This document shows positions 12,299 to 24,319 of a stretch of 64,000 nt of DNA, one piece after another (the first letter of the stretch is position 1; the number at the start of each line of letters is the position of its first letter). A program made the translations under genes and the position numbers. The notes under the pieces were generated by a model that made no database searches, had not been told where the DNA came from, and was given only the letters and a program-made list of their open reading frames with translations. This stretch comes from Serendipita indica DSM 11827 (lineage: Eukaryota > Basidiomycota > Agaricomycetes > Sebacinales > Serendipitaceae), in NCBI GenBank assembly GCA_910890315.1, contig CAJVGD010000046.1:496001-560000 (forward strand). Reading direction: 5' to 3'.

Positions 12299-15200
12299 TT
12301 ATTCATCAAGACAACGACAATTACAACCGGCAACAGGACACGTCTCGTGCGTCCTCCCCTCACCAGGCCTGGCCGTCGTGGCTCCCAGAAACCAGGGCAA
12401 GACATGGCGGGCCTCACCGCCATGTCTACAGGTTTGACAAAAGATGAGAGACTCATCCAAAGTGTCTGCAAAACCTCAGCGTGCGCCTCTCTATCAGGCA
12501 GTGCCTACCGTGGAGAACTGGGTTATGCAAAAGTTGATCCACGGGCTCACCGGGGAACGACATGTGCTGCCTACATATTGTACACCGTGGTAGTCTTACT
12601 CCACATTGAGGACATGCAGCCACCTACAGCTCGTCAGCCTAGATGCAAGAAAGAGGAGACCGGCTCACCGTTGCAGTGTTCGGAGCGTCGGAGGATGACT
12701 TCGGCCCTCCAGCGCCAATAGAGGTACCACATACAGTACAACGTATTTCGATTTGTCGCGGGATCCATTCTACGGGTTCGATCGTGCCTTTGACCATTTC
12801 TCCTGTCGAACTCCCATCCGCCTCCTTGCATGCTTGCCGTGGACTCATTGCAATCGAGACATGCTGTCCTTTGTCAATATCAAACAATGCCCGATATCGA
12901 AAGAGTCTCCACTGGTCTAAGAGCTCCGAGTAGGCTTCGAACCAGCCCTCAATCTGCGCTGCGATAACTGGATTTGGACCAAAAGCATCCACTTGCGGTC
13001 CAATGCCTCTTTGCCTCTGTGATCGCTTGTCCTGAACGTAGAGTTTGGGAGCGAGAGCTGAGAGGACAGCAGCTGTTTGTACGTCGCCAGTTTGGTCGAC
13101 ATAGCTTTGTATAATTGCGATTGCTCCCTCGTGGGACATTCCCGTGAGCATCAGTGCCTCTAATTCACCCGTAGTTGAGGCTTCTTTGATCTTCTCTCGA
13201 AGAAAGTCGGACACGTCCCCATCGTCAAAGAATCGAAGAGCGATTCCAATACTGTAGGCAGATAAGGAACCATACGCAACCCTGGGTATCTCATACCGTT
13301 CGGCAAGGGGAATCGGGACGTCTTGAATCGTCTCTCGCCAATCCTTTGTAATGAACCAGGTGAGGAGGATACGTGCGTAAGGATCATCCAATCGCGTCAC
13401 AAGAGTTTGGCATCGATCTCTCCACTGAGAGTAGGCCTCGGAATCCGGTGTACTCTGAAGGTGAAGCCCTGTCGCCATTACGGCTGACAAGAGTCTGTGT
13501 CGCTCGTCTGTTCCCTGTCAAGCCTTTGGAGAAGAAGAAGTATACGACACACCATGGCTGTGGCTAAGAATGTCGATGCCCTGCTTCACGTTGCCCATAA
13601 ATGCCGCCCAGCAGGCTGCCCGACCTGCAGCACGGTCTTTCTCCCAGCTATAAAGCGTCAACTCGATGACATGGACGAGCCCATATACACACCTTCGTAT
13701 GAGTTGATTTAGCTCTGCATCAGTGTAGTTCCAACCGACCAGCGCCAGTGCAAGCTCGCGCTGTGGCTTCCTCTGGCTAGATCTTGGAAACATGATCATA
13801 TCAATGGTGGCTTTCCCTCTGTTACGTTTGTTGAGCCATTCAACCGCAGTCGGATAATGACCAAATTTTGCATCTTGGAAACCACGCGGAGCTGTAGCGG
13901 AGAGTGCAGACGACCCCCGTCGCTGGCCACGTTGTACAACAGGCCTCCACTGCGTCGGTTGGTTTGGTGGCTCAGATGAGATGCGCTGCAGGGGTTTGAA
14001 CCCTTCCCAAATAGGCTGAACTCCTTTCAGGACAAAATCAAACCCGTGAATGTGCCTGAAAGCGTCTTCGACATCCGCTTGTAAAAGCTTATTGCTATCT
14101 GTTCTCTAATGAGCATCGAGACATAGACTATTCGTTGGACGTACTATGCAGCCATTGCCAAATTTCAGACAGAGCGCCTGCTCCAGGATCGTCCCTAACA
14201 ATTTCGCCGTTATACTTTGCCTGTAGCACTTGTTTTAGCGGATTAAATGGGTTCGGTAGAGCTCACACTATCCAGACCGTAGCCTTGAAGCACTCGTCGA
14301 CGAATCAAGGTTGAAATGTCTTGCGCAAGCCCCTTTTCCGCAATGGATAGATCCGGCTTGCGGCTTGGCCTAGTTTTGGATAGATTTGGCTTATTGGGCG
14401 TTTTCGTATTACTCCCTACAACTTCTTGTCGCTTGAGATTGATCGCATCGTCTGATTCCAGAGGCGTGAGGTTGGGTCGAGGGGTTGAGATAGAGCTGCC
14501 TGGTCCAGGTTTGCGTTCATAGGACGCGCGTACGACGGAAGAGGGACTGATCCGTCGCGCAGGCTCTAGTTGCTGCACGCTGAGAAGGTCGTCACGTTTC
14601 TGTCCTTCGGTGGATTGCTCAACTTCGGCGGACTCTACTGGCCCCGGCTTGTTGGTTTCATCATAATCCGCAGGATAAGGAGTATACCAAGGCTCCATGG
14701 CTGGGTCGCCACTGAAGCCGACGTGCGTGTGGATGATCTTATAAGTTTGCCCGACCGAGGCGGCTAGGTCACCACGAGGGCTCCATTGGTGCCGCGGCGA
14801 GTCTCTCAGCGCGAAGAGCCTGGCACTTCCAACCTTGTTGACTGTGACGACGTAAGGCGCTGAATGAGGAGTTGCACTGCGGGGGATAAAGTCGAACGAA
14901 GCAATCGTAGTCTTGAATATTTTTGCTAGAGCAATCATAAGCAGTGGGTGAGAATAAAGCTGTTTGAACTGACATCTCTTGGTTGACGAAAGTACCAGAC
15001 CACCATCATCTACGGACGCCTGACGCCTTCCGTCCGAGGGTGTCGTCCCTTGCTCGCCCCAAGTCCCATGCGATGCCCACTCGGAAGTTTGTTGTGGATT
15101 CGTGCTTTCCGAGTAGTCGTCACGGATATTCGCGTCATCCCCGTATGGTTCGCCGTCTATCAAGTTCCACAAACGGACATAACACCCTTCACGAGTGATT

Positions 15201-16312
15201 GTTCCGAGTACATTCCTCCGCGTGTTGCAGAACTCTACTCCTGTAATTCTCCCTGCACCTTGAGGAGGCGCTACAGTTGTCGGACTAGTGAGAAAGGTCT
15301 GAGGGTCCAAACCTGCATCTTCTTCTTGAAAGACCATGACCGGCTGCGTATGCTTTCTTCGATCCCACACATGAACGCCTACTTCATCCAAGCTCGAAAG
15401 CAAATATCCACCCATAGGATCGCAACAGATACCCCTGACGGCTTTGGTATTCGCATCTCTGACGGCCTTGGTGCGCACCCGGAGATCGAAATAACGCATC
15501 AATCGGTTATTGACACCAGCGACAACCTCCCACGATGATTGGTGAAGGAACACGCAAGAGTTAATCCCTTCTCCTTCGCAATACTGGCCACTAGGATGCG
15601 TATTATCCTGTGGGTTCTTCTGATAGGCCGACTTTCCGCGCGAAGGTACACGTATCACGTCGTTACCTACTCTCCCACCAGGCATAGTCGACGAGCTCGA
15701 ACTGGAACGCGGATGCAACGTCCCTCTACCCATCCTCGTCGGATAACCAGCCGGGTTCGGCAGAGGACCAGTGAGCCTATCGAAATGGTCGTCTATAGCT
15801 GACGCTTCAAAGACTGGAGCAGATTGCTCGAGGTCCCAAATCACGAGCGAGTACTCTGTGCGAAACTTGTCCAAACCGCTCGCCAGAAGGTTTGGATTCA
15901 ACCCGCAAAACGCAAGGGATGTGCATGGTCGACGATTTCGAGCAGAGATGGACAACGAAACAGGGACCTGCGTGGCCGGAAATGAACCGTTCAGGTTGGG
16001 CAAAGTGTTGTCCAGTCGACAGATATCCACGACACCATGAGCGAGTCCAATCGCCAATAAATCGTTGTATACAGAATGCGGAGACCATGCAAAGCACTAG
16101 CGAGACGCGTTAAAACATGAGGCGGAAAGGCAAGATGAACGGTGGCTCACGCGCATAGCTTGCAGGTCCCCTCGAAGGCCAACTTGTTTCACCAGGTTAT
16201 TCTCCCACTCGAACAGCTTCAATTCGCTACCACCGCCCACCACAAACCTATTCGAACCGCGTGGATCCCATAAAACCACACGAGCGCTTCCCAACGATGC
16301 TCCTTGATCCAT
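12299..16312 (-). CDS. sea4: GATOR2/SEACAT subunit MIOS (Sea4)
   Basis: WD40 protein of the GATOR2 (SEACAT) complex that relays amino-acid sufficiency to TORC1 at the vacuole. N-terminal beta-propeller: VLWDPRGSNRFVVGGG at the start, then SLVIWDLEQ with LLASGLDKFR. A helical region follows, with FPRSSQRK and LALALVGWNY, matching the MIOS FPRTSQRKLALxLCGWN block. The C-terminus is the zinc-binding end: CTVCGTS, CPQCGVRLPRCTICR, then FCQTCRHGGEARHVLPWF and CPVAGCNCRCLDE before the stop at 12299. Those last zinc motifs appear only after two introns (near 12615-12660 and 12445-12570) are removed. About eight introns in all. Length and order match the family. Confidence 0.9.
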
Positions 16313-17152
16313 TAACCTATCCTAGAATCGCCTGTCTTAATGGTTGAAAGAGGCAAGGTACGTTAATCAGTCCCCCGCTAGAGGCTGGTAGAGGCCGCCT
16401 CCAAGGTTTCAATTCACCAACTCTTAGCCGCTCAATTTTTGCAATCAAGTTCTTTGTAAACATAGCAGCATATATTGGGATCAACCACCTACAGGCGGAC
16501 GGTATACAACGTAGCGACCTCGAGCGCATTGCACAGAGCACAAGAGTCACGGTATGGACACCGAGCTATCTGGAGAGCGAGGGCGGTGATCTACGGATAC
16601 AAACAACAGCCAGACATGTGCTTCTTCGTGCTTCCGTACACACGAGGAGAGAGAAGCGATGTGGCATGAGAGGAGAGAGAGAGAAGAAGGGGAGAAATGA
16701 TGACAAGAAGAGAGTTCGCATTCCAGAGACGAGGAAATGATATCGGCGAAAACTTTTGATCGATTTGAGCGAACTCGCGAAAAAAGAAAACCATAGGGGT
16801 GACTGCGAGAGCGATGACCGTAAACAGCGTCACGTGTACCGAGCGCGTTGGAGAGGTTCCGCTGCGTGCGAGTGCATGCGACAATGGCCAGGTCTTCGTC
16901 CTATCTCTGCTCGTCGTGTCCCATGGTCGACTAGCGCGTGAGATGAGTCGCGAATCCAGGGCAACAAGACTTGGAAATGGGAGATGAGATGAACTAGTGA
17001 GAGCCTGCGTTTTTTTTTTTTGGGTTGCGTACGATGCATATGCCTACTGCTCTATGTGGAGCGAACAGGGCATGTTTGATACCAAGTCACGAGCGATGAA
17101 GGTCGACCGTGACTATCCCTTGAAGAAGAGATGGACATGACTAGTTGAAAAG
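16313..17152. other. Intergenic region upstream of MIOS
   Basis: 840 bases between the MIOS start and the 3' end of the bZIP gene, both on the minus strand. An open minus-strand stretch at 16591-16884 encodes two hydrophobic runs but has no ATG before them, so I do not call a gene. A T11 tract lies at about 17009-17020. Otherwise nothing recognisable. Confidence 0.45.
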
Positions 17153-18808
17153 TCACTCGAGATCATCCATCTCTTGCATTGGCGAGCGTTGAGCGGCAAA
17201 TGGAACTTCAAGCCCAGCAGAGCGAATGTACTCTTCGAGCTGTGCTACTCGCTCCGACAGCCATGCAATCTCAGACTGCGCACTCTCCATTGCCTGCTGC
17301 TTGCGTTGTCTTGAGCGGCGGGCAGAGTCGCGGTTCGCGGTACGCTTGGCGACAATCTTGTCTAGGATGATTGCATCAGGCTGTTCGCCAGGTTTGACCT
17401 TGTATGACGCGGGGATATCCTTGCGCGAGGTAGACGACTCGGTCAGGTACGTCTTGGTCTGTGGGGGAGCGCCAGGAGGAAGCAACTGATCCGACGAGAT
17501 GCCAGGTCGGGTTCCAGTGTGCTTTCGCTTCTTGCCTGCTTGCCCCTCGAGTTCGAGGTCGTCGGTCCGTTCGCGCTTGCCCTTGAGCGACGTGGGCGTA
17601 CCGACGGATTTGGGTTGACCGATGGGAGACGCGCGCTTCTTGGACGGCTGCGCCGTACCGGTGAGGGGTAGAGTCGGATGACCAGGTGTCTCTAGCAATG
17701 GCGAGGTCGTTCCGACGGACGGCGTATCCAAAAGTTGATTCGGCGTATAAAGACCGGGAGTGAGCGTGGGGAGATAGGTCTCGGAAGGCGAAATAGTGGA
17801 AGGAAGCGATGGCGGAGGTTGAAATGTATTGACCATCTGGAGTAGGTTCTCAAATCCATTCTGGCCGAGGTTCAAGCCGGTCGAGGAACCATCGGACTCG
17901 ATGTAGCCAAACTGGCCTGGGAGATCGTAGAGACCGGTGGCATTCGTGTGCGGAGAAGCCATCGTCGGCGTCAAGGTGAGATTTGTGCCTATGCTGGGGG
18001 TACCTTGGAGACCCTTGCGGTTGGCATAGACGGGAGCAATGAGCTCGAGATCCGGGGAAGCTTCGACCAAGGACGGGGTTTGATGAAGCTGAGGAGTCGA
18101 GAAGACTTCGGGCTGGTTCATCAAGAGCGTAGCGACTAGAGACGAGTAAGACGGGAGTCGCTGGTGACTATAGACTATCGTACCATCTGCGGCGTTGGGT
18201 CCAAAGACTCCAAAGTCCGGGAGGTCAATGTCGCCAGCCTTTGATGGCGACGCGAGCCCTGAGGAAACGATGGATGAGCGACGACGATGAGAGCGAGCGT
18301 AAAACGTACCGAAGAGCTCCTGGAGCTCCTCGAGGGAGTTGATCGAGTTCATTTCTGGTGTTGCGGGCAGGGGGATAAACGGCTGATTGGCGGAAAGGGG
18401 TGAAGGGGATGTGGTAGTGGCCATTGGCGGCGGACCGAAATGGGCGGGGAGCGATGTACGACGATAAGTAGCTGGGTTTGGGGGTAATCTGAAGGTCGGT
18501 CGGGCGGCTGCAGAACTGCCACGGGTGTCTGGTGGGGGAGGAAGGACGGGGAAACTGAGACGGGCTAGCGATTGGCCTCCATTGTGAGCGACGGGTGCAT
18601 TTCTCAGCTTGGTGATTGCATCTTGGAACGAATCATGTTGGACGGGCGCGCGGGGGACCTGGCGATGACTGCTGGGTTGACTTGGATCGGCAGACGGACG
18701 GGCGGCGACGGAGGGCGCGTTCAGAAAGACATGGTCGAGACCTGTTGAGTAAGTTCCGGTGTTGTTGTTATGGGTTTGGGAAGAAATCTTGGCTCTGGGA
18801 GATTCCAT
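17153..18808 (-). CDS. bZIP transcription factor
   Basis: DNA-binding regulator of unknown targets. The C-terminal bZIP has the basic region KRTANRDSARRSRQRKQQ, with the invariant N-x7-R spacing, followed by a leucine zipper (IAWLSERVAQLEEYI). The rest is a low-complexity Ser/Pro/Thr-rich region. The ATG at 18808 (MESPRAK) is the first in frame; an exon further upstream cannot be excluded. A 51-nt GTACGT...CAG stretch near 18258-18308 looks like an in-frame intron, so its retention or removal keeps the frame. The specific family (Atf1-like or other) cannot be told from the motif. Confidence 0.8.
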   Translation of the reverse strand: MESPRAKISSQTHNNNTGTYSTGLDHVFLNAPSVAARPSADPSQPSSHRQVPRAPVQHDSFQDAITKLRNAPVAHNGGQSLARLSFPVLPPPPDTRGSSAAARPTFRLPPNPATYRRTSLPAHFGPPPMATTTSPSPLSANQPFIPLPATPEMNSINSLEELQELFGTFYARSHRRRSSIVSSGLASPSKAGDIDLPDFGVFGPNAADGTIVYSHQRLPSYSSLVATLLMNQPEVFSTPQLHQTPSLVEASPDLELIAPVYANRKGLQGTPSIGTNLTLTPTMASPHTNATGLYDLPGQFGYIESDGSSTGLNLGQNGFENLLQMVNTFQPPPSLPSTISPSETYLPTLTPGLYTPNQLLDTPSVGTTSPLLETPGHPTLPLTGTAQPSKKRASPIGQPKSVGTPTSLKGKRERTDDLELEGQAGKKRKHTGTRPGISSDQLLPPGAPPQTKTYLTESSTSRKDIPASYKVKPGEQPDAIILDKIVAKRTANRDSARRSRQRKQQAMESAQSEIAWLSERVAQLEEYIRSAGLEVPFAAQRSPMQEMDDLE

Positions 18809-19587
18809 CGGGGTCAATATTGACGGAAAAAAGCGCGGACGGCGACGAGGACAAGGCTGATGGAGACTCACTGTTCTCAGAAAAGAAGAGAAAATGCCAG
18901 AAGAGGTGCCAGAATCAGCTACGGAGTGGACGTCGCGGCTGATGAAGGTAGAGGTCGGGTCCAAGTCTGAAGAGCTTGGGGCCCGAGTCAGCGCTTCTGC
19001 TTTAGTCAGCTTGTCCAGCCTCTTACCGCGGAACCAAATCGGAGCGAATTACGTGTTCTCGACTTTTTTTTCTACTTTTTCTACATTTTCGACAGACGCA
19101 GCGACGGCCACTCGGGCTGGCGCTTAGCCGACTCGACTGAGGCCATTTCTTTCTAGAAAATTCATGCAGAATGGATTCAAGCTACATTGTTGTGATTGGC
19201 CACAGGATGTTCTAGAATAACTTGTGCTTACTTGTGGCCTTTGATGCGCCCTCATTAGGACTATCTGCCGGCCGGTATGCCCACTCTATCATTATTTAAA
19301 ACCAGTTCCCAGGTCGCGCTGCATCTCCTGGCGGCGCATCGCCTTTGATATTATCTTGAACTCTGCCTTGTCTACAGGCGCTCCTTTTGTTCGCACCGGC
19401 TGCGTTCTTCTTACTTTTATTATTCTTTCCATCCACATACAACTTGCATTCGCCCTCTTTCAACGCCCAAGCACGCTCTTTCAGCATCCGACGGACCCAC
19501 AGCGACAACGCTCCTATTTAGCATTATCCACGACACATCTTCAAGCTTCAGTTATTATTTGAGCTATTTCTCCCTTTTACAATCATC
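18809..19587. other. Divergent intergenic region with heat-shock-like elements
   Basis: About 780 bases between the minus-strand bZIP start and the plus-strand secreted-protein start, so it should contain both promoters. It carries AT-rich T runs (about 19063-19090) and a perfect HSE-like triplet, listed separately. No gene seen. Confidence 0.5.
19151..19163. promoter_or_regulatory. Heat-shock-element-like repeat
   Basis: TTCtaGAAaaTTC is three perfectly spaced nTTCn/nGAAn units, the consensus for Hsf1 trimers. A second TTCtaGAA pair lies at about 19210-19217. They lie between two divergent genes. Whether they are used is inferred from sequence only. Confidence 0.45.
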
Positions 19588-20239
19588 ATGATTCCGTCAA
19601 CCGCGCTCGCCGTTCTCACCTTGGCCGTTGGTTACACACAAGGTGAGCCTCTTCGGCCGTATATTCAACAATATTCAACATCTCACTTATTCTCTCTGCT
19701 CACTTGAATCTCCAGCAACACGATTGCAGGCACGACAAAGTGGAGGAGCGGTCATAGCCAATCTCCCCTCATCTTGCTCAGACATCTGCTCCGTATTCTC
19801 GACACTACAGGTAAGAACTTAAACTCGCGTGGCTCCTTGTCTCACCGTTTCTAATAGGCCAGCATTGAGCCCTCCAAGCTCTGCACCTCGACAAACAGCG
19901 CAAACGTTAAGAAATGTGCAGACTGCATTCTACTCATCGGAGGTGATGATGTGCTCAACAACGACTCGCTCATGGGCCAGACGCAGCGCGCCGTCAATTG
20001 TGAGTAGTTGTCAAAGTATGCTTTCCCGGAACATACTCATTGTGTGCGATTTAGCATTCGTGACTGCATGCAGGGATGCATCGCTACCTATCCCTGGTAT
20101 CCTAATCGCCAACCCGCTCACCCAGAACACCACCACTCCTTCGTCGGCCAATAGCGGTTATCACCCTGCCGTCGACAGCAGAGTTCTGTTCGCAATCACC
20201 GGTGCCGTGGGTCTATTTGGCTCATATGCTCTCTTCTGA
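19588..20239 (+). CDS. Small secreted protein, probably GPI-anchored
   Basis: Function unknown. Start at 19588 with signal peptide MIPSTALAVLTLAVGYTQA. Three introns (GTGAGC, GTAAGA and GTGAGT donors) join four exons into about 155 residues. The mature part has six cysteines in pairs: CSDICS, CTSTN, CADC and TACR. It ends in a Ser/Thr linker and a hydrophobic tail (LFAITGAVGLFGSYALF) with no basic residues after it, typical of GPI attachment. The Cys pattern resembles small secreted proteins common in Agaricomycetes but does not fit the eight-Cys CFEM domain. Confidence 0.7.
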
Positions 20240-20408
20240 GCCCAGTTCTTGGTCTTGTGGGTCTTTTGCGTAGGGCAAGGTGTATAGCATCAAATATCTA
20301 ATATAACTATTCATCAACATCGAATTATCGTACAGTATGCCAAGAGGTTGGTACCAAAAAGTTGTACATCAAGAAGTCACCAAGAAATCGCTGCTGTGCA
20401 GTCCTTTT

Positions 20409-20427
20409 TTTTGGGGGGGGGGGGGGT
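20409..20427. repeat. Homopolymer tract T then G14
   Basis: A run of T followed directly by 14 G in the convergent gap just beyond the Argonaute stop. It is a simple tract with no recognised function and is prone to sequencing length errors. Confidence 0.6.
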
Positions 20428-20434
20428 TAGGGGA

Positions 20435-23400
20435 TCAAAGCCAGAACATCCTCTGCAGAGTCGCTCGATGAGGATAGACGATGTTGGGCTTATCTTCGGT
20501 CCCCTTGTGGTAGAAGAGCGACGCCCATTCTTGTGGCGTCCTGCCGTCAGACGAAAGCGAGGCCGTGTCCAGCTCGGCGGTATGGAACAAGATTGAGCCG
20601 CGACCTGCAACTTTCTATTGCAAGCATTAGTTCAAACGGTCATCCAGTGAAAACACACGCACATCTGCATAATAGACCGGAGCCGGAATCGAGACACTCC
20701 GCGTCGCGATCTGATAAACATGGCATAAGTCATTCGAGAACTGCTGCAAATCGTCCGCGGAGTAGCCACCATCGTCTCGAAGGACGGTATAATGGGCCGG
20801 GCGCGAGGTTCCTCTAGGCATCTTGAGCACACAAACGAGTCAATAGTAAGCTACCTACATCAGTGCACCGTCTAAACCGCTTGTCAGAAGGACCCTATTC
20901 GCGAGCGAAAGGCGACTCACGAGAGCACATGTAAAAGTCGAACAAATTCGGATCCGACGTCGTAATTTGAGTGTCGACGACCGTACCAGGGACTGCATTT
21001 CCCGTCTGATCGCCAAGCCTCCTCTCTGGGAAGAATCGAATATGACTTCGAGGATGAGGTATTGTATCACGCGGCGCTTTCGAAGAACTCACTGTTTCTT
21101 CCCGACAACGATAAAAGTCAGCTTGGGCCTCACTCCAACAGCCTTTTCCATCTTGTCGAACGCCTCTGGACGACCATGAGCCTTATGCCAAGGAGCAACC
21201 TAAAACTTACGGTAAATCAAAGCAATCTCCTTGTTCGCGACCTCCTCAAACTAGAAACGTCAGCCAGGATGCGTATCAAAGGCGGCGGACCTACTTGACC
21301 CTCCGAAACGCCATCACTGTCAAGGGATGAGTTAACATCCATCTTCCATTGTGAAAGCTTACCGGTAGAATACAACTCGCGTAACGATTCGGGAGCCGGT
21401 CCTGGAGAACTGAAACAACGCGTCCTATCGGGAAGGTCAAGATATGTCACATCATTGGTGAAGAGTGGTCGACCCACGAGCATCATTTGGCCAACCGTAC
21501 TAACGATCTCCACGCGCGGTGGCTGTACTTGGATCTCAGCCCGGTAATCGACTCCTCGAGAGTCGACCGAGTACACGAAGCCAACCATAGTCGGAGAACT
21601 GCTTCCCGAAGGTGGATGCGACGTATCAAGACCACAGACCATAGTAAACCCAACGTGTTGGGAGCCTTCGCTCGGTCGCGGTGGTGGTGGAGGCATGATA
21701 CTGGCATTGGGTCTTGCCGGGACCATATTGAGGCCGCCGCATTTCGCGTTGATCCTATATTCAAGATTAAAATTCATATGAATTCTGAAGCGTGCTTACT
21801 TGAGACCCAGGTTTCGAACGTATTGGTCGAAGCCTTTCTGGCCCATAAGCTTAGAGGCCTTCTTTCAATAATTTCAGTGACGGCGATGTTAAATATGGGC
21901 AACTTACAACCACTTGCGTCGGTATCCCTCGCTTGACATCCCCCCACCACTTTGAACGGGTCATAAATGGGGTGTCACAATACGGCGAAGTGAATAAGTA
22001 CCTTGACATATTCTCTGACCGCTTTTGCAGAATCTTGTACAAGCACTAATACCAGCACGTCGGTTGGATTGGTGATTGCGGGATTCTGGTTCCTTATCTC
22101 GGAACGCAGACGATCAAGATTCTGCTGAAGGTCGAACGGAGATAAGACGTGTGTGGAGGTTTTCTCGAAGCCTAGACGCTTTTAGCCGGCTGTCTGAGGA
22201 CATGCAGATGTAACATACGGATGCCTGAAAATCGGTCAAATGAAGAATAGTTCTGAGATCTCGTGAACATACCTATTTGATAGAGAATGCCTTTCATCTG
22301 ATGAATAACATCCCCAAGTCGCGGGCCATGCGCGTTGGCTGCATCTACGACGGCCAAATGTAGAAACCGCGATGCTCGATACAGAACTTTATCCTTCATG
22401 TTCCAAGCCCCTTTCGTCCTGTCCTCATCGCGCGAATTCCACTATGAGAGTGTCAGCTGGCAATTAAAGCTATGGTTCGTATCCCACTTCTATCTTCCTT
22501 TGGTAGAGTTCAAGGACCGGTGGGGTCAGGACGCGTGCTTCTATCGACAGATGATTTTCATCAATCCGCATTCCCGCATCTCTCAAGTATTTCGAATCGT
22601 TATATCGGAGGTCCTGGAGGATGAACGGTCAGCTTGAGTGGGCCAGTGGGAGATCACGAACCCGATATGCATCTCGAAGCATATTGAGGCGCTCTTGCGG
22701 TCGGTGCGTCGCAAATTTCAGAAGTTCTGCTTGCACGTTTTCCGGCATAGCACCACGATAAAACTGGCCACTCTCAATCTTCAAGAGCTCGATTGGAAGC
22801 GCAGCTGAGCCAAACGAGACCATGATGGGAACGGACGGATAGTTGAGCCTATGGCCCATGCCGGCAAAGTAGTCCTGGAGTGCAGTTAGTATATTATTCA
22901 ACACGACGAAGTAAATGACAAACCGCTACGGACTGCTCCTTTCCTAGCTCATTATTGTCAAAGGTAAAGGTCGCTGGGGCCTCCCAGATGAATTTATCGA
23001 CAACTCTCGACGCTGCAGTCGGACGATGGCTAAATTTTACCCTTATACCCTTTAAATACCGCTTTATATCTCTCTCCACCCTTTTCCGTTCATGGAGCTG
23101 GCCTCGAAGAATCACTCGTTTTAGCTCGTCAGGCGACCGACGTAGCCATTTCGTGATGGCTTCCAAAAGATTAACGGATGGGTATCTGCCAGCAATTAGG
23201 ACGTGAGTATTGATCGAGCCAACTACTCACACGAGGGCGACGGCCGTGTCCACGTTCAGGACCAGCCCTGACGCCGACGGTCGAATGGATCTATAACGTA
23301 CAAGTTAGGGATAAACTGTCGAGTACTGAGCATCTTACTGATAAAAACCGCGCCAGAACTCTAGAGTTCCGTCCTGGGAGAGCTGGCGACCCCTTTCGGT

Positions 23401-24134
23401 GAAGAATGATCTCCCTTTCAAGAGAGCACCACTAAGGAAAGTTATTCGCTGTTCGAAAGAGATGCGTGCACCCGTACGCGCTAGTGGCAGGGCCCATCCG
23501 GACAAGGACATTGAGCAGGGTAATCGCGGTAAGCCTCTGGTTTTTTTCCTCCAAAGATGCGTTCGAAGCGAGATTTCGAAGGTGTCTAAAAGGGATTTCA
23601 GATACCCAAGCTCGTACCATCCTTCTTCACTTACTGCGGGTAAATCCGAGCAACGAGAGTCAATGTCACGCCATATTGCTTCCTGCCGCCTTCCATGGAA
23701 ACGGAGAACTAGTGTGAGCGTGTCAATAGGTCTCTCACGGACAGAGGTGTGGCCCTACTGTGCCAGACACATCGTTTGGAAGGGCGAGTTGAGTGGATGA
23801 GAAGATGTTCTTCTTCCCATCAAACAAAGGGAACGTCGGAAATGCCTGAGGGTTCTGTATTCGGACGCGATCGACGAGCTGCCAACGAGCTCGATGGCTC
23901 TTGACGCTTTCGTCGAATGCTAGAAGCGATTAGGAGAGTCTCTCTCAGGCGAGTGGCAAGATACGTGCCAACTGGGAACGTCAGGGTTTTGTCAGGCTCC
24001 CACTCAGCGGGGTACGTACCGTCATAATGAAAATAGACACGTGATGGTGGACTAATGACTGGAAGGCAGTTTACATCGACTCTTCCTTTGAGCCCGCGCT
24101 CTCCTGGCTCTGGTTTTGTCGTCAGAAAGGCCAT
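20435..24134 (-). CDS. Argonaute
   Basis: Small-RNA-guided silencing effector. Start at 24134: TTKPEPGERG...VYFHYD is the N domain opening. PAZ region around 22640-23170 (VKFSHRPTAASR, then TFTFDNNELGKEQSVA). MID/PIWI from about 21780: INAKCGGLN, then GLDTSHP (first catalytic Asp), DGVSEGQ (Asp of the second motif), LTFIVVGKK, HHIRFFPE, GTVVDT, FDFYMCS, and GTSRPAHYTVL with the catalytic His. The last exon, reached through a 48-nt GTGCGT intron, ends in RATLQRMFWL and a stop at 20435. Roughly 15 introns, not all placed exactly. Catalytic Asp, Asp and His are present, so slicing is possible. The stretch just before DGVSEGQ is unusual. Confidence 0.9.
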
Positions 24135-24319
24135 CGTGGTCAGGTCGACGTTTGTTGTCAGAACCGCTTACGCCGGTCTTTTATCGCCACTTGTCTCTCT
24201 TCGCCGACAGGCATCGGCGCACGTCTTGACGAACAGGCATTCTATTCGTGCCAAGATAGTCTTCAGAAGCATAATAATCTCAAGATCCGTCGTTTAAAGC
24301 GCTCCAAACGGTCCGCCAG

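Noticed and set aside
12023-12721. Long plus-strand open frame
   Set aside because: It lies opposite the C-terminal zinc exons of MIOS and the start of the carrier, which are clearly real, and has no domain of its own.
16591-16884. Minus-strand open stretch with two hydrophobic runs, considered as a VMA21-like protein
   Set aside because: No ATG precedes the first hydrophobic run, and the conserved second-helix text of VMA21 could not be built by splicing.
20409-20427. T/G homopolymer run as a functional terminator
   Set aside because: A simple tract in a convergent gap; no known element has this form in fungi, and it may be a length artefact.
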